64,000 bases of DNA from Saxidomus purpurata (Eukaryota > Mollusca > Bivalvia > Venerida > Veneridae): assembly GCA_022818135.1 (NCBI GenBank), contig JAFMSR010000010.1, positions 32,443,504-32,507,503 on the forward strand. Direction: 5' to 3'. This document shows positions 55,601-64,000 of this stretch, in pieces. The position numbers were made by a program, and so were the translations under genes. How positions within the stretch are numbered: the stretch's first letter is position 1; the number at the start of each line of letters is the position of its first letter. Below the pieces are notes generated by a model, which was not told the origin of the DNA, did no database searches, and worked only from the letters and a program-made list of their open reading frames with translations.

Positions 55601-58600
55601 TTTTGCATGTCTTAGAGTGACTGGTGATTGTGTAAGTGACTGGTGACTATGTAAGTGACTGGTGACTGTGTAAGTGACTGGTGACTGTGTAAGTGACTGG
55701 GGATTTAGGACACTTATGTAGATGTCCACACCAGTTCTAACTTGGAGACTCATGTGGTCAAATGGAATATTTCCTGCTCCATGTTTTTAAAGGCTCTGTT
55801 TGATGAGTACTGGTTCTGTAGCTTTTGTGGAACCAGTCACTACTTCCTGTACTCACATGGCTCTTACTAACCCTGAGGCCCTGACAGGAGCTTTTAACAC
55901 TCTTAACAGTCAGTGTGACATTAAATATGTGACACTTGTATAAAGAAACCACCTGCCTAATGTGGTCACTTGTCATGTACCTCATGACTATCTGCTTAAC
56001 ATAAGCCGTCTGCAGACCAAAATTAATAAAAAGAGAATAAGAGAAAACGATCTGTCTACTATGGTTAAGGGCTTGACACTATGAGTGTACCCGAAAAAGC
56101 CATATTTCAGGGAGGGTCACCTTATTTTCAGAGATGGGTAGTTGTTCTAATTCAAAATTATTGAGCTTTTATCTTTTAATCTGAATACTTCATTATAAGG
56201 ATGGACATCTGATTTTTAACGACGACATCCCTTCAGGATCCCCATCAGAATCATTTAACCTCGCCCCATGTCTTTTATTTCATACATCACCTTTCTCATT
56301 CTTTTGGCTAGTCCACAATATTTATCTTCTGTATTTCAGTTTTAAAAAAATGCCTGAAATCGTAATGCCTCTTTCACATACCATATTTGACTCATATTTA
56401 TCTCCCAGCAATTCATTACCACAACGCTTGATGACTTTACGCACAGCTGACTAATGTTGGAATCCAATGTAATAAAAGCCGGCTAATAAATCCTTTAAAA
56501 ACTCTTCTAGCAGACTTTAAAATGACATCATGCATTCGTCATGAAACTAACAAGTTTTGTATAAGGTGTAAATGTCATTAACATGCAAAACATTTTGTTC
56601 ATTTCTTGAAACTGTTTCCTCAGGGCTGTACTGAAAAACAGGGAAGGTTTTCATTAAAGATTATACCAGCAAAATGACTTTAAAACCCATGACACAAAGT
56701 CAAGTAAAACCATCATCAAAGGAGTGAATAGGCCTACAATACTTTTAGCAGTTGCCTCCCTTTACACGAATGAGACAGTACTTGGGCATTTTATCAAATC
56801 CATCTAACAAACCTAATAGAAAATTTATAGCAGAAGAGCTTGCTGTTACCATTAATATTTTACCATAATTATGAAGTTATTGTTTATTCATTTATTCGTC
56901 ACCTCTCATATCATTAGACTGTTTCATGAACATACGAATTTCATACAACAAGAACTACTACCTCTTGTAACCATGGATACAGGGTGGCAGGTGATTCGGC
57001 CCTTGCTGCAAGCATAGATCACAATCAGCCTGCCAATCCATACAGTCTGATCATGATCTCCATGATTCACTGTAATTGCAACAAGCGTCTTCTGTTAAAA
57101 CAACTAAAGGTACTGTCTAAATTGTAAGACAACTCAATTTGAGAAATTCAGCATGATCCTTCACCTATCCTAGTCAGAGTCTGCCGTGGCTGTTATAACT
57201 TTTCATTGAAGTGATGAATGAAGATGTAGTTCCATAGTTTGGTGGTTTTAACCTCGTACCTCTTGTATGAAAACTTAACACATTCAATTCCAAACTACAA
57301 TTATTGCATGCATGGTTCCTATTAAGTCAAATAGTCAGTGGGACCAGTAGAAAGTACTGCATACAACTTAAAACAGTCTAAAGTTTGGTAAAAATACGTA
57401 GACAGGACCAACAAATACCTGAGATAAGCAGAAATCTGACTTGATGCAGTTCAAGATGGGAGTCTGTGCACAATGTAATGTGACCTTGCTTCAAGATGTA
57501 ACTATAGAAACAAATCTGGACACTTTTTGTAAATGTATTTACGCAAGAAATACTTTTTCATGAAAACAACAACAAAAAAGCATAACCTTTTAACACCAAA
57601 GCTTTTAAGTTTGCACTAGCTTTTTAAATTACCAGCAAATACCTTCGAATCTCACAACTATATTGTAAATAAATCGTCAATTTCTATAAAACCCAAAATA
57701 ATGGATTGTCCATTTTGTATTTCCGCCGTGCTCAAATTTGTAATAAAAGGGTAAACAAGCAAACAAGCAAATGGCCTCACTCGTTGACAATTAAATAATA
57801 CCATTCATATTGGAGCATTCAACTTGTTAATGCAGTTTCGATGTCCCAATATTTCATCCGAGCTTGGTGTATTGTTTCCCTTTTTATTGCTGGATTACTT
57901 AAGAGCTGTTCACTTTCAGTAAAAGCTTGGAATGGGGTCTCTGCCGCCGCCATGCAGAATGCTCTCATTATTTATGTCTCGTATAGAACAATTTCTAACG
58001 GAGGCTAGCAAAAATGAATGGTTGCGAAGTTAATCTGATTCGGGTACAGAAGAAAAACCAATTACCGTAGTAACTTTAGTAACTACACTACTTGAGGCCA
58101 AAGAAATAAATAAGCATTACAGGTTCTGAGGCCAAGCTTTTGGTGTTTCAAGATCTAAATTTGAACTAGTTGTGCAAAACCCAAGAGAATGAAATATAAT
58201 AACTGTGGAACAAAACTGTCTTTTCAAATGCTATATTCTTTTTACTCAGGTAGTATGTGATGGAGAAATAAATTTAATTCGGATACAGGTGGGCACTGGA
58301 TCCATATACTCGTCACAAAGGTCTCGTGTTTGTTTTCACGATGCAGGGCTCAATTAGATTTAAAAATTAATCATGGTAGCGGAACCTAGTGCTTATGTGT
58401 ATGTTTCAACAAGTCATAATTATTTACAACTAAATAAGAATTCAAGTAAGGGTATATTTTGGTGTTTGGCATTTACAGTACAGCAATGTGAAATCATGGA
58501 CAATTATATCCACATTTTTTTCTTAAAATCTGTCTAAATGTCAAGTTGAAGACAAATTCTTGAAGACATGAAATAACCAAGAGAGAGCATTAGACATATG

Positions 58601-61600
58601 TTACCCATTAACTGCTTTTCCTGAATACAATCGGCCTACATATGGCCAGGAGGCTGAAAATTCTAATAAAACTGAGTACCAGACAGTTTGCAAATACAGT
58701 TGCCTTTAATATTTCTTTTCATCTAAATTCAATTTCAGAAGCCCTGTTTCTTATTTTTCCTTGCTAATTTCCATTTAGATTCAATAATGTCCCCTTAGAC
58801 GATGGGTTTTTCATACACATCATAACACACTGTCTCAAAAGGAAGTGGCGTCTTTTTCCGTATAGAATGAGATTAAACATACTATGATACAGTCAAACCT
58901 TAGTTGAGGACCACCTGCTTTTAACAATCACCTGCCTAATACTGCTAAGTCTACCACCTCCAAATATAGACCACCCTGCGAACAAAGACCTGTCAATTGG
59001 TTAGTGGTCTTTGTTCCCAGGTTTGACTGGACTGATGTATCCATTGTCTGGCTGCTTAACTCAGGTATGACTGTACAAACATTAAGCTAACTGACTTTTT
59101 GCTGGAATCGTTTTGACAAGTATTTATGCTGATGGAGGATATACAGTCCAACCTCTCCACAACAACACCGAAGGGAATATCAATTTTTGTTTGGTGTTAT
59201 AAGAGAGGTTGTTGCTCTAGGGAGGTTAATTTGTTCAGATATAACTGCTTTGGGAAATAAAACATCTGTCTTTGTAGAGAGGTTTTTGCTCTTCGGAGGT
59301 GTTGTTTAGAGAGGTTGGACTGTATTTTATTTTAAATACACCTGTATTATGCAGCCACCTACTTTCTTAAGTGGCCACTTTTGATACATTCTTTTACTGT
59401 CTGCTTAAGACAGGTAATTAACAGTATATTAAAGCCCACTGACTGTGTCCTGGAGTTCAGACACATACTCAAGCTCTGATGGAAGGGAGTTTACAATGGA
59501 ACCAGCACTCAAAACACAATTAAGTCGAACCGATATGCTGATGATAAAACAACATCGCCAAAAACAGGTTTACAGCTTAAAATCAGACTGTGAAATCAGG
59601 CTGCCAATAAAAGACAGAAGGCCTTCTGGGACCCGATGAGCAAAATCTTTAAACTACTGCATCGGCTGTAACTTTATAAAACTCCGATACAAAACATGCG
59701 TTCCAAACGGTAGTGATATTTACTCGTTGTTTTAAAAGCTTAAGAACAACCGCTTGTCTGTAGTGATTTTTCATTTTCCTAATGGGGAAAATAGATTTTG
59801 TTTCCAAAAAAATAATTGCCAATTTTCTTTGAAACCTATTTTCCACTTGTGTAGCGTTTTGAAACCTAGTACAACCTCTGGGAATTCCAAACAAGCAGTT
59901 AATAATCTTCCCATTTCATAGTCTTACCTAATGTCAAACTAATTTGTCAAAATTTGGTTTACGTAGCATTAGGTCGCGTCCCGAATCATTCCGCGTCCTT
60001 ACAGATATTTCAAGCAGAGTATGTTAGCCAGATTTCTTTGACGTTCTGATATTGAAAATGATGTATTGCAGACGAAAAATCAATACGAGTCATTAATAAT
60101 AGAACCTTATCGTACAGTAAACTGACAGGGCTCGGCACACGACTACATTCGCCATTTTCAATCCTGACCCTTTCCTAATGGGGCCAAGTAATTATACAAT
60201 TCACCCATTTTGAACCATAAAAATAGATCATAAATTTCGACATGACAATTGTTACCGAAAACGGTTTTCTGGTAAATGATTTCTCTGTAAATTCAATCAG
60301 AACTGCGAAGCATGTTGTTATTTGTCTTATCACATCAGTGTCAGACGAAGAAAATTAATCAACTTCCTGTGCTACCACTTCTGGAAGCAGTTACGTACAT
60401 TGCATATTTAAGCAAGTGAACCAGCATGAACCTGTTTACCCCTTTCCTACTCTAGGGTGGTGCAGTCCTTGAAAGCACCAATTAGACAGGGATAAGAAAA
60501 CTTAAAAAGTTAAACCATGAGTATCAAAATAGCTTGAACAAAAAGGGGCCCCCCCCCAAAAGGGAAAAGCCCCAAAAAAGGGGCCTCACAGTCTGTGTCC
60601 TCTCCATATGCTCAATAAATTGCTAAATAAATCCTTCCATGACATGACAGAGTAATCATGCATAGTATTCCATACTTTAAACACTAAGGTACCTTACCTT
60701 TGGGTAGGTAAATGATTTCTCTGCTAAAATTCAATCAGAACAAAATGTAGCATATATAAGGACCATACCAAAATGGGGGGGGGGGGGGGGGGGCAAGGTG
60801 ACCTTGACCTTTGTGGTAGGGATGTGGGTCATGCACGCGACGCGTGTCTTGATGTGCTAGACATTTGTGCCAAATTATCTTAAAATCCTTCAGGCATGTC
60901 AAAGTTACGCCGACAGGAAAATATGCATAATCTTAACCATTCCTTCAAACTCTAAGTATGCCTTACCTGACTGGGCGTGGGTCTGGAAGCAGTGCTTGAT
61001 GTAACATTTGTGCACAATTATTTAAAACTCAAGGCATGACAAAGTTACCAGTCCGGACATGAATGTGTGCATATATGCTTTAACCTTGTTCCTCTAATTT
61101 ACTTACCTTTACTAGGGAGGGCTTACAATCTAGTCTTGATGCTGGTCCCAATATTTGAAAGCACCAATGAGACAGGGATAAGAAAATCTTAAAATGTTTA
61201 AACCATGAGTATTCAAAATATGCTTGAAAAAGACCATTGCATAAATATACTAACTGGTGTTGTGGGAAAATTTGATTTTTATGATGGATAAATCCTGAGT
61301 TTGAAGGTCCTTGATGGTCCCATTGAAATAACCTTTGGGGGATGGAAGCCCCAAAACCCCTTTGTGAAAGAAATAGGAACAACCCTAAAATAATTAAATG
61401 ACAATCTACCTAATTATGTCTAAAAAAGGTAACCACATACCAGACAACTGCTTAAGTAACTAACCATCTCTGCAGGGACAAGATGCCCCGTAGTTGAGTG
61501 GTGAGAGTCACTGACTTGATATAACCATAACCTCTCATAAAGTGAGGGTCTTGGGTTAGAGCCCTGCTACCAACCACATATCTTTTTATGTGAGGGAGCT

Positions 61601-64000
61601 GGTAGTTTCTTACCAAAGATCTAGTTCTGGTTCTTACCAGTTTAGGTAAACTGCCAGCCTGTTATAAAAATAACCAAAATATGTTTGAAACCAGCATTTA
61701 ACTCATACAATAACAACAGCAACGCCAAGCCCTACTGAATACTGAAAATGGAATTTGAACTACATGTACTAGACTAAGACCTGCCTCAAAAACAGAACGA
61801 CGAAACTGACAAATCGTGTTAAAAGTTAATTACAAGCTAAAAGAGACAGTTAGAAGCTCATCTCTTAAAAATTATCTATGTATAAGACAGAAGCATCAGC
61901 TATTTGTCTCCATTAATTGCATTTGGGACATGTCATTAGTAATTCCGCATACAGAAGCTTTATTGTTTGAGCCTGCATAGGAGTTTGTAAAGTTTTACCA
62001 GCATGTCAGTCATACTTAAAACAGGATAATAAATTATGTTTTGGCCATGTCAGTCATGGCTCAACAGGAACAATAAATATCATTTTGGCCATGTTAGAAA
62101 TGCCTAAAATAGAACAATAATTTATATCTGAGCCATACCAGTCAGTCATGCCTAAAACAGGGCAATAATTTATATTTGGGTCATGTCAGTCATGCCTAAA
62201 ACATGGCAATAATTTACATTTGGACCATGTCAGTCATGCCTAAAACAAGGCAATTATAATGCCTAAAACAGGGCAATAATTTGCATTTGGGCCATGTCAG
62301 TCATGCCTAAAACAAGGCAATTAATAATGCCTAAAACAGGGCAATAATTTACATTTGGGCCATGTCAGTCATGCCTGAAACAGGCAAGTCATGCCTAATG
62401 GCAATAATGTACATTTGGGCCATTATCATCCCAAAACATGGCAATAATTTGCATTTGGGCCATGTTAGTCAGCCTAAAACAGGGCAATTATCATGCCTAA
62501 AACATGGCAATTAATTTTTTTCCATTTTGGTCATGCCTAAAACATGGCAATAAATTTCATTTGGGCCATGTTAGTCATGCCTAAAACAGGGCAATTATCA
62601 TGCCTAAAACATGGCAATAAATTTCATTTTGGCCATGTCAGTCATGCCTAAAACATGGCAGTAATGTACATTTGAGTGCCGTAAAACATGTTTGCAATGG
62701 GGCGAGTTTTTGCGAATCAAGGGATGAGAAAGTAACAACAGCAATGTGGGAAATGTCATTTAATAAAACTTAAAGACGAAACTTATACAGTAAGCATCAA
62801 CAAATTTCACTTCTCTTTACCATTTTGACATAACCTATAAAACAGGGAACTATATAACGTGCGTAAAGGTGGGGATACAAGGCCATGCATAATGTATACA
62901 TGTTATATACGCATATATGTAATGGTGAGTCAATTCACCTTAACAAAAACAGAAAAATGGCAACAAAGGCACAGAAAAGCTTCTAAATAGCTTTAAAAAC
63001 TAACATGGAAACCTGTTAAATTAAGCATGACTAGGATAAAGGCGGTGGAGGGGAAGGTTATCAATGAAAACATGGTTCGATTTAGATTTTCGAGATGTAA
63101 ACCGTAACTTGGCCGTGTCAGTCATGGGTCCTCTCAAAAGTCATCGGGGCACCCCAAACACATTTAGATCTGCGAACTAAATAACATTTGGGCCATGTTA
63201 GTCATGCCTAAAACATGGAAAAAATTTCATTTGGGCCATGTCAGTCATGCATAAAACATGGCAATAAATGACATCTTGGCCATGTCAGTCATGCAATAAA
63301 TTACACTGGGGCCATGTCAGTCATGCATTAAAATTAATTACAGTTTGGCCATGTCAGTCACACAACAAATAACTGGGACTTTTCAGTCATTCAATCAATT
63401 ACATTTGGGCAATGTCAGTCATGCAACAAATTACATTTGGGTCATGTCAGTCATGGCTAAGCCATGGCAATAAACCATAGTTGGGCCATGTTTTAAACAT
63501 GAGAGTCAAATTGTCACAAAATACGCCCATCAAGGAGGCATAACTACAGTATCTGGCAGTTTTTAGGTTTTGTAAAACCTGTTAAAACTATAGAGCAGAC
63601 AAGGCTAATTCACCTGTTTGAGCTATAGAGTTGAAAACTGCTTGACTTAGAGAGCGGACAAGGCTAATTTGGGGAATTTTGCATAATTCAAGGGGCCATA
63701 ATCCAAAAGTGACTAGGCAATTTGGCTGGTTATCAAAGTTGGCCTAGATATTATGTCAACAAATGTCATTTAGATGTCAAATTTCATTGGAAATGCATGT
63801 TTGACCTTTTTATACTAGTAAAATTGACAACTGACCATGACCTGATCTAAACTGTTTTGACTGTAAATATTAACTGTGAAACAATTGAGATTCCTGTAAA
63901 ATCACACCTCACTTTAACATATTTTGCATAGCTCGTGTTTTACTGCTACATTGATGACATCTATATTTATTTACCTTGTTGAATATCTCAAGTTCTGCAA
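37467..64000 (-). CDS. WDR4: WDR4 / Trm82 homologue, tRNA m7G46 methyltransferase WD-repeat subunit (5' end outside window)
   Basis: In metazoans WDR4 (yeast Trm82, fly Wuho) is the non-catalytic partner of METTL1, which makes m7G at position 46 of tRNA. Coding exons on the - strand, in order: 63975-64000 (partial), 50870-51026, 48523-48635, 46217-46274, 42095-42333, 41326-41521, and 37467-37618 with the stop. All use GT-AG junctions, and phases agree except between the last two. Diagnostic segments are ARRCTAVTF, LLLGHLSMVLDV, DDRYIVTCDRDEKIRIS, HTEYVSQVLY, VSGSGDGTL, EEPWDLCFDNNRLWILQP and RYLEKKEERI, all in the order found in human WDR4. The last exon ends in a Lys/Gln/Pro-rich tail as usual. 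A variant polyadenylation signal ATTAAA lies at about 37353 on the - strand. Confidence 0.92.
39251..39293 (-). CDS. Tentative small WDR4 exon bridging a phase gap
   Basis: 43 nt that would encode IVFTKEDLIKDYIS and end in phase 1 before donor gtgaat, exactly the phase needed to join the exon at 41326 (phase 0 out) to the last exon (needs 1 nt). The acceptor (ACGAG) is weak and lacks a pyrimidine tract, so the true bridging exon may be elsewhere in 37.7-41.3 kb. Confidence 0.25.
40260..40720. repeat. Degenerate 'gacctagtttttgacc' interspersed repeat (WDR4 intron)
   Basis: Same family as 16830-17900, with modules 'tgacctagtttttgaccc' and 'attctgactaattctcaacg'. It truncates into a region with 'aataaagaccatc', a MITE fragment. 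Confidence 0.7.
41326..41521 (-). CDS. WDR4: WDR4 exon encoding last propeller blade
   Basis: 196 nt. Encodes SKQLKFFTTEKYENG, then EEPWDLCFDNNRLWILQP and VVVYDCVKDDEGVIQ, matching the human VWDVAF...LWVLQ region. Donor gtgaga follows CAG, leaving phase 0. Confidence 0.9.
41690..41870. repeat. Interspersed repeat 'tttgtccattttt...gatcatgatctgcac'
   Basis: Same family as 36275-36475: 'gtccatttttcagtttgg', 'ggtaccaataattgttc' and 'ctgatcatgatctgcactg'. Lies in the WDR4 intron downstream of the 42095-42333 exon. Confidence 0.6.
42095..42333 (-). CDS. WDR4: WDR4 exon encoding DGTLASW and an acidic insert
   Basis: 239 nt, acceptor TTTTTTTAG, donor gtattt. Opens with DGTLASWSMNG, the end of the SGSGDGTL.LW blade. 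A Ser/Asp/Glu-rich, Cys-containing loop (NKCKEDGSNGESEVEVSD) follows before returning to blade-like NEELNVIAVIYHR. The insert replaces the loop at this place in vertebrate WDR4 and is likely disordered. Confidence 0.88.
42410..42510. repeat. 29-bp tandem repeat, AACACATATCTA variant (~4 units)
   Basis: The unit is 'aacacatatctatttttcag' plus 'cactaaaat', 29 bp. Same length and shared 'cagcactaaa' core as the array that follows at 42624-42975. Confidence 0.85.
42624..42975. repeat. 29-bp minisatellite with 58-bp alternation (~12 units)
   Basis: Two 29-bp variants alternate: 'gttagtacagcattaaatga' and 'attaggacagcactaaatga', each followed by 'agattatct'. This gives a 58-bp higher-order period in the WDR4 intron. 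Confidence 0.9.
44640..45000. repeat. Degenerate SINE fragment and interspersed repeat
   Basis: About 44660-44780 has a B-box-like CATGTTCAAACCCCG and a T run. About 44800-45000 carries 'ccagtttatttttcaatctggacagc' and 'aatgatctgtcctgatcac', related to the 36275-36475 family. Confidence 0.4.
45540..45720. repeat. Interspersed repeat 'ggacttttccattttt...catgatctgcactgg'
   Basis: Another member of the 36275-36475 family, including 'aatggacttttccattttt' and 'gtcatgatctgcactgg'. Confidence 0.6.
46217..46274 (-). CDS. WDR4: WDR4 exon encoding YVSQVLYLTDYCCLVSGSG
   Basis: 58 nt. Acceptor CAACAG; donor gtaagt after the Gly codon. Completes HTE-YVSQV and SGSG-DGTL across its two junctions in correct phase. 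Confidence 0.9.
46566..46766 (+). repeat. tRNA-headed SINE (WDR4 intron)
   Basis: The head has a box-A-like CCTTGGTGCAGTGGTAGCA and a box-B TGTTCGATCCCC. The body contains 'aggacacagataatcc' and 'ggtcgattcaatctgg', shared with 50282-50546. Confidence 0.65.
47345..47863. mobile_element. Near-complete 'gacctag' repeat element with inverted ends
   Basis: Begins ACAAGAGGGCC with 'ttgctcacccgag' and ends 'tgctcaggtgagcta'; the ends are partly inverted (GCTCACCxGAG). Internal modules 'ggtgacctagtttttgacac' and 'gaccaattttcatgatgatt' repeat about every 130 bp. It appears to be a full-length member of the family also seen at 16.8, 33.6 and 40.3 kb. Confidence 0.65.
48124..48436. repeat. 45-bp tandem repeat, 7 units (WDR4 intron)
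   Basis: The unit is 'tgaatagttcttgagttata' plus 'gcccagtaactgcttggtat' plus 'agggg', 45 bp, nearly identical across units. The period is a multiple of three, which keeps a - strand frame open; that frame is not a gene. Confidence 0.95.
48523..48635 (-). CDS. WDR4: WDR4 exon encoding DDRYIVTCDRDEKIRIS...HTE
   Basis: 113 nt between acceptor TTTCACAG and donor gtatgt. Encodes VISSDDRYIVTCDRDEKIRI then a WD-blade end CLLHTE. The usual Gly of the GH dipeptide is Leu here. The charged DRDEKIR motif is characteristic of WDR4. Confidence 0.92.
50282..50546 (+). repeat. tRNA-headed SINE with internal 29-bp triplication
   Basis: Box A CGCAGTGGCACAGTGGTG and box B AGGTTCAATCCC, then 'tgcaagacacagatac'. 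The segment 'gagactgatttaatctgg' is repeated three times before 'gagtctcgattctgattaat'. Confidence 0.7.
50870..51026 (-). CDS. WDR4: WDR4 exon encoding ARRCTAVTF...LGHLSMVLDV
   Basis: 157 nt, entering in phase 2 and ending in phase 0 before gtaggt. Encodes VVVADRTGDVYRFSLID and LLLGHLSMVLDV, the most recognisable WDR4 stretch and a complete WD-repeat blade edge with the GHLS motif. Confidence 0.93.
51085..52240. repeat. Interspersed repeat with ~165-bp tandem units (WDR4 intron)
   Basis: About six units of 155-175 bp containing 'tcataatttgaacaatcttgg', 'ccactagacaatgc', 'ctctaggccttgtggtttcag' and 'aagtttttcctat', with C-rich 'ccccgggcagggtcaattttg'. Starts with 'agggccctatatcactcacc', as in the 'gacctag' family, and ends with 'aagtttcatcaacactggcc'. 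Confidence 0.8.
53062..53100. repeat. (GAT)n microsatellite
   Basis: Imperfect run 'gatgatggtgatgatgg' followed by 'taatgatgatgatgatgatt'. Confidence 0.85.
55616..55702. repeat. 19-bp tandem repeat (~4.5 units)
   Basis: Units of 'gtgactggtgactgtgtaa'. No coding potential. Confidence 0.9.
58890..59073. mobile_element. TA-flanked MITE, 'cagtcaaacct' ends
   Basis: Starts CAGTCAAACCT and ends AGGTATGACTG, with TA at 58888-58889 and 59074-59075. Internal 'aatatagaccaccctgcgaa' and an inner 'aggtttgactg' at about 59019. Confidence 0.65.
59144..59322. mobile_element. TA-flanked MITE, 'cagtccaacctctc' ends
   Basis: Ends CAGTCCAACCTCTC and GAGAGGTTGGACTG are exact reverse complements, flanked by TA (59142-59143 and 59323-59324). 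179 bp, no ORF. Tc1/mariner-pogo type by target site. Confidence 0.8.
60270..60800. other. Low-confidence sequence with G/C homopolymers and local duplications
   Basis: Contains 'ggggcccccccccaaaaggg' and its disordered neighbours (60545-60590) and a G run at about 60775-60793. 'taaatgatttctctg' with 'attcaatcagaac' occurs at about 60277 and again at 60710. 'gaaagcaccaattagacagg' (60471) recurs at 61157. Could be real repeats or assembly error. Confidence 0.5.
61485..61600 (+). repeat. tRNA-like SINE head
   Basis: Box-A-like CCGTAGTTGAGTGGTGAGAG and B-box-like TGGGTTAGAGCCCTG. Probably a degenerate SINE, not a working tRNA gene. Confidence 0.4.
62020..62665. repeat. 44-bp tandem repeat, first block
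   Basis: The unit is 'ggccatgtcagtcatgccta' plus 'aaacagggcaataatttaca' plus 'tttg', 44 bp, about fourteen irregular units, some truncated to half units. Confidence 0.85.
63180..63495. repeat. 44-bp tandem repeat, second block
   Basis: The same unit family resumes after about 515 bp of unrelated sequence, with more degenerate and shorter units ('ggccatgtcagtcatgcaa'). Confidence 0.8.
63975..64000 (-). CDS. WDR4: WDR4 upstream exon (partial, cut by window edge)
   Basis: Encodes LQNLRYST plus two bases of an Arg codon before donor gtaaat. The split codon is completed by the A that opens the 50870-51026 exon, giving STRSMARRCT, matching the position of human SVRTVARRCT. Preceding exons lie beyond 64000. 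Confidence 0.75.

Larger units (their letters stand above)
51027..63974 (-). other. WDR4 12.9-kb intron
   Basis: Bounded by donor gtaaat (63974) and acceptor TTTTTAG (51027). Apart from the repeats listed separately, I saw no exon. Short open frames here (54602-54820, 55758-55985, 59445-59639, 59649-59894, 61080-61382) show no domains. Confidence 0.65.

Noticed and set aside
61080..61382. - strand 100-aa frame
   Set aside because: Overlaps a locally duplicated, low-confidence region inside the large WDR4 intron; no domain seen.

Overview
This is a eukaryotic, AT-rich, repeat-laden window, almost certainly from a bivalve mollusc. That placement is an inference. It rests on intron-containing genes with GT-AG junctions and on several interspersed repeats whose style I associate with clam and oyster genomes: degenerate 'gacctagtttttgacc' blocks, tRNA-headed SINEs, repeats ending in a GGACGGACGG tract followed by a C/G hairpin, and 'cagtcaaacct' TA-flanked MITEs. 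There are no bacterial operons, CRISPR arrays or rRNA genes. Nearly all long single-frame ORFs are chance frames; the real coding content lies in short exons.

Left part (about 1-34 kb). A segmental duplication carries a family of small secreted proteins, each with four exons on the + strand. Copy A (2886-6989) looks broken. Copy B (10813-15388, 128 aa) and copy C (19789-23792, 126 aa) splice together cleanly with identical intron phases (2, 1, 1). The products have a signal peptide, three to five cysteines and, across the exon 3/exon 4 junction, one EF-hand loop (canonical in B), so they are probably calcium-binding extracellular proteins. The duplicated units are about 1026-8397 (A), 8508-16764 (B) and 19490-24378 (C). 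The tail of C appears displaced to 30226-30830 and 33215-33560 by later insertions. Repeats have changed the copies: a 31-bp minisatellite in intron 3 has about 4 units in A and about 44 in B; a hairpin sits at the A/B junction; A carries an insertion in intron 2 and B one upstream of exon 1.

Middle (24.4-34.5 kb). This is repeat-rich. It holds a 1.4-kb foldback element with a 6-bp target duplication and modular hexamer palindromes about every 20 bp (26063-27470), an adjacent satellite built on AGTGCTCACT (27.5-28.8 kb), an A/T homopolymer mosaic (29.7-30.1 kb) and a terminal-inverted-repeat element stuffed with about ten 156-bp tandem units (31193-33002).

Right part (37.4-64.0 kb, - strand). 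The conserved gene WDR4 (Trm82/Wuho), the non-catalytic WD-repeat subunit of the tRNA m7G46 methyltransferase, runs from beyond the right edge to a stop codon at 37467. Seven exons are recognised, plus one tentative small exon needed to restore reading phase. Its introns hold SINEs, MITEs, minisatellites and older interspersed repeats. One intron is about 12.9 kb.
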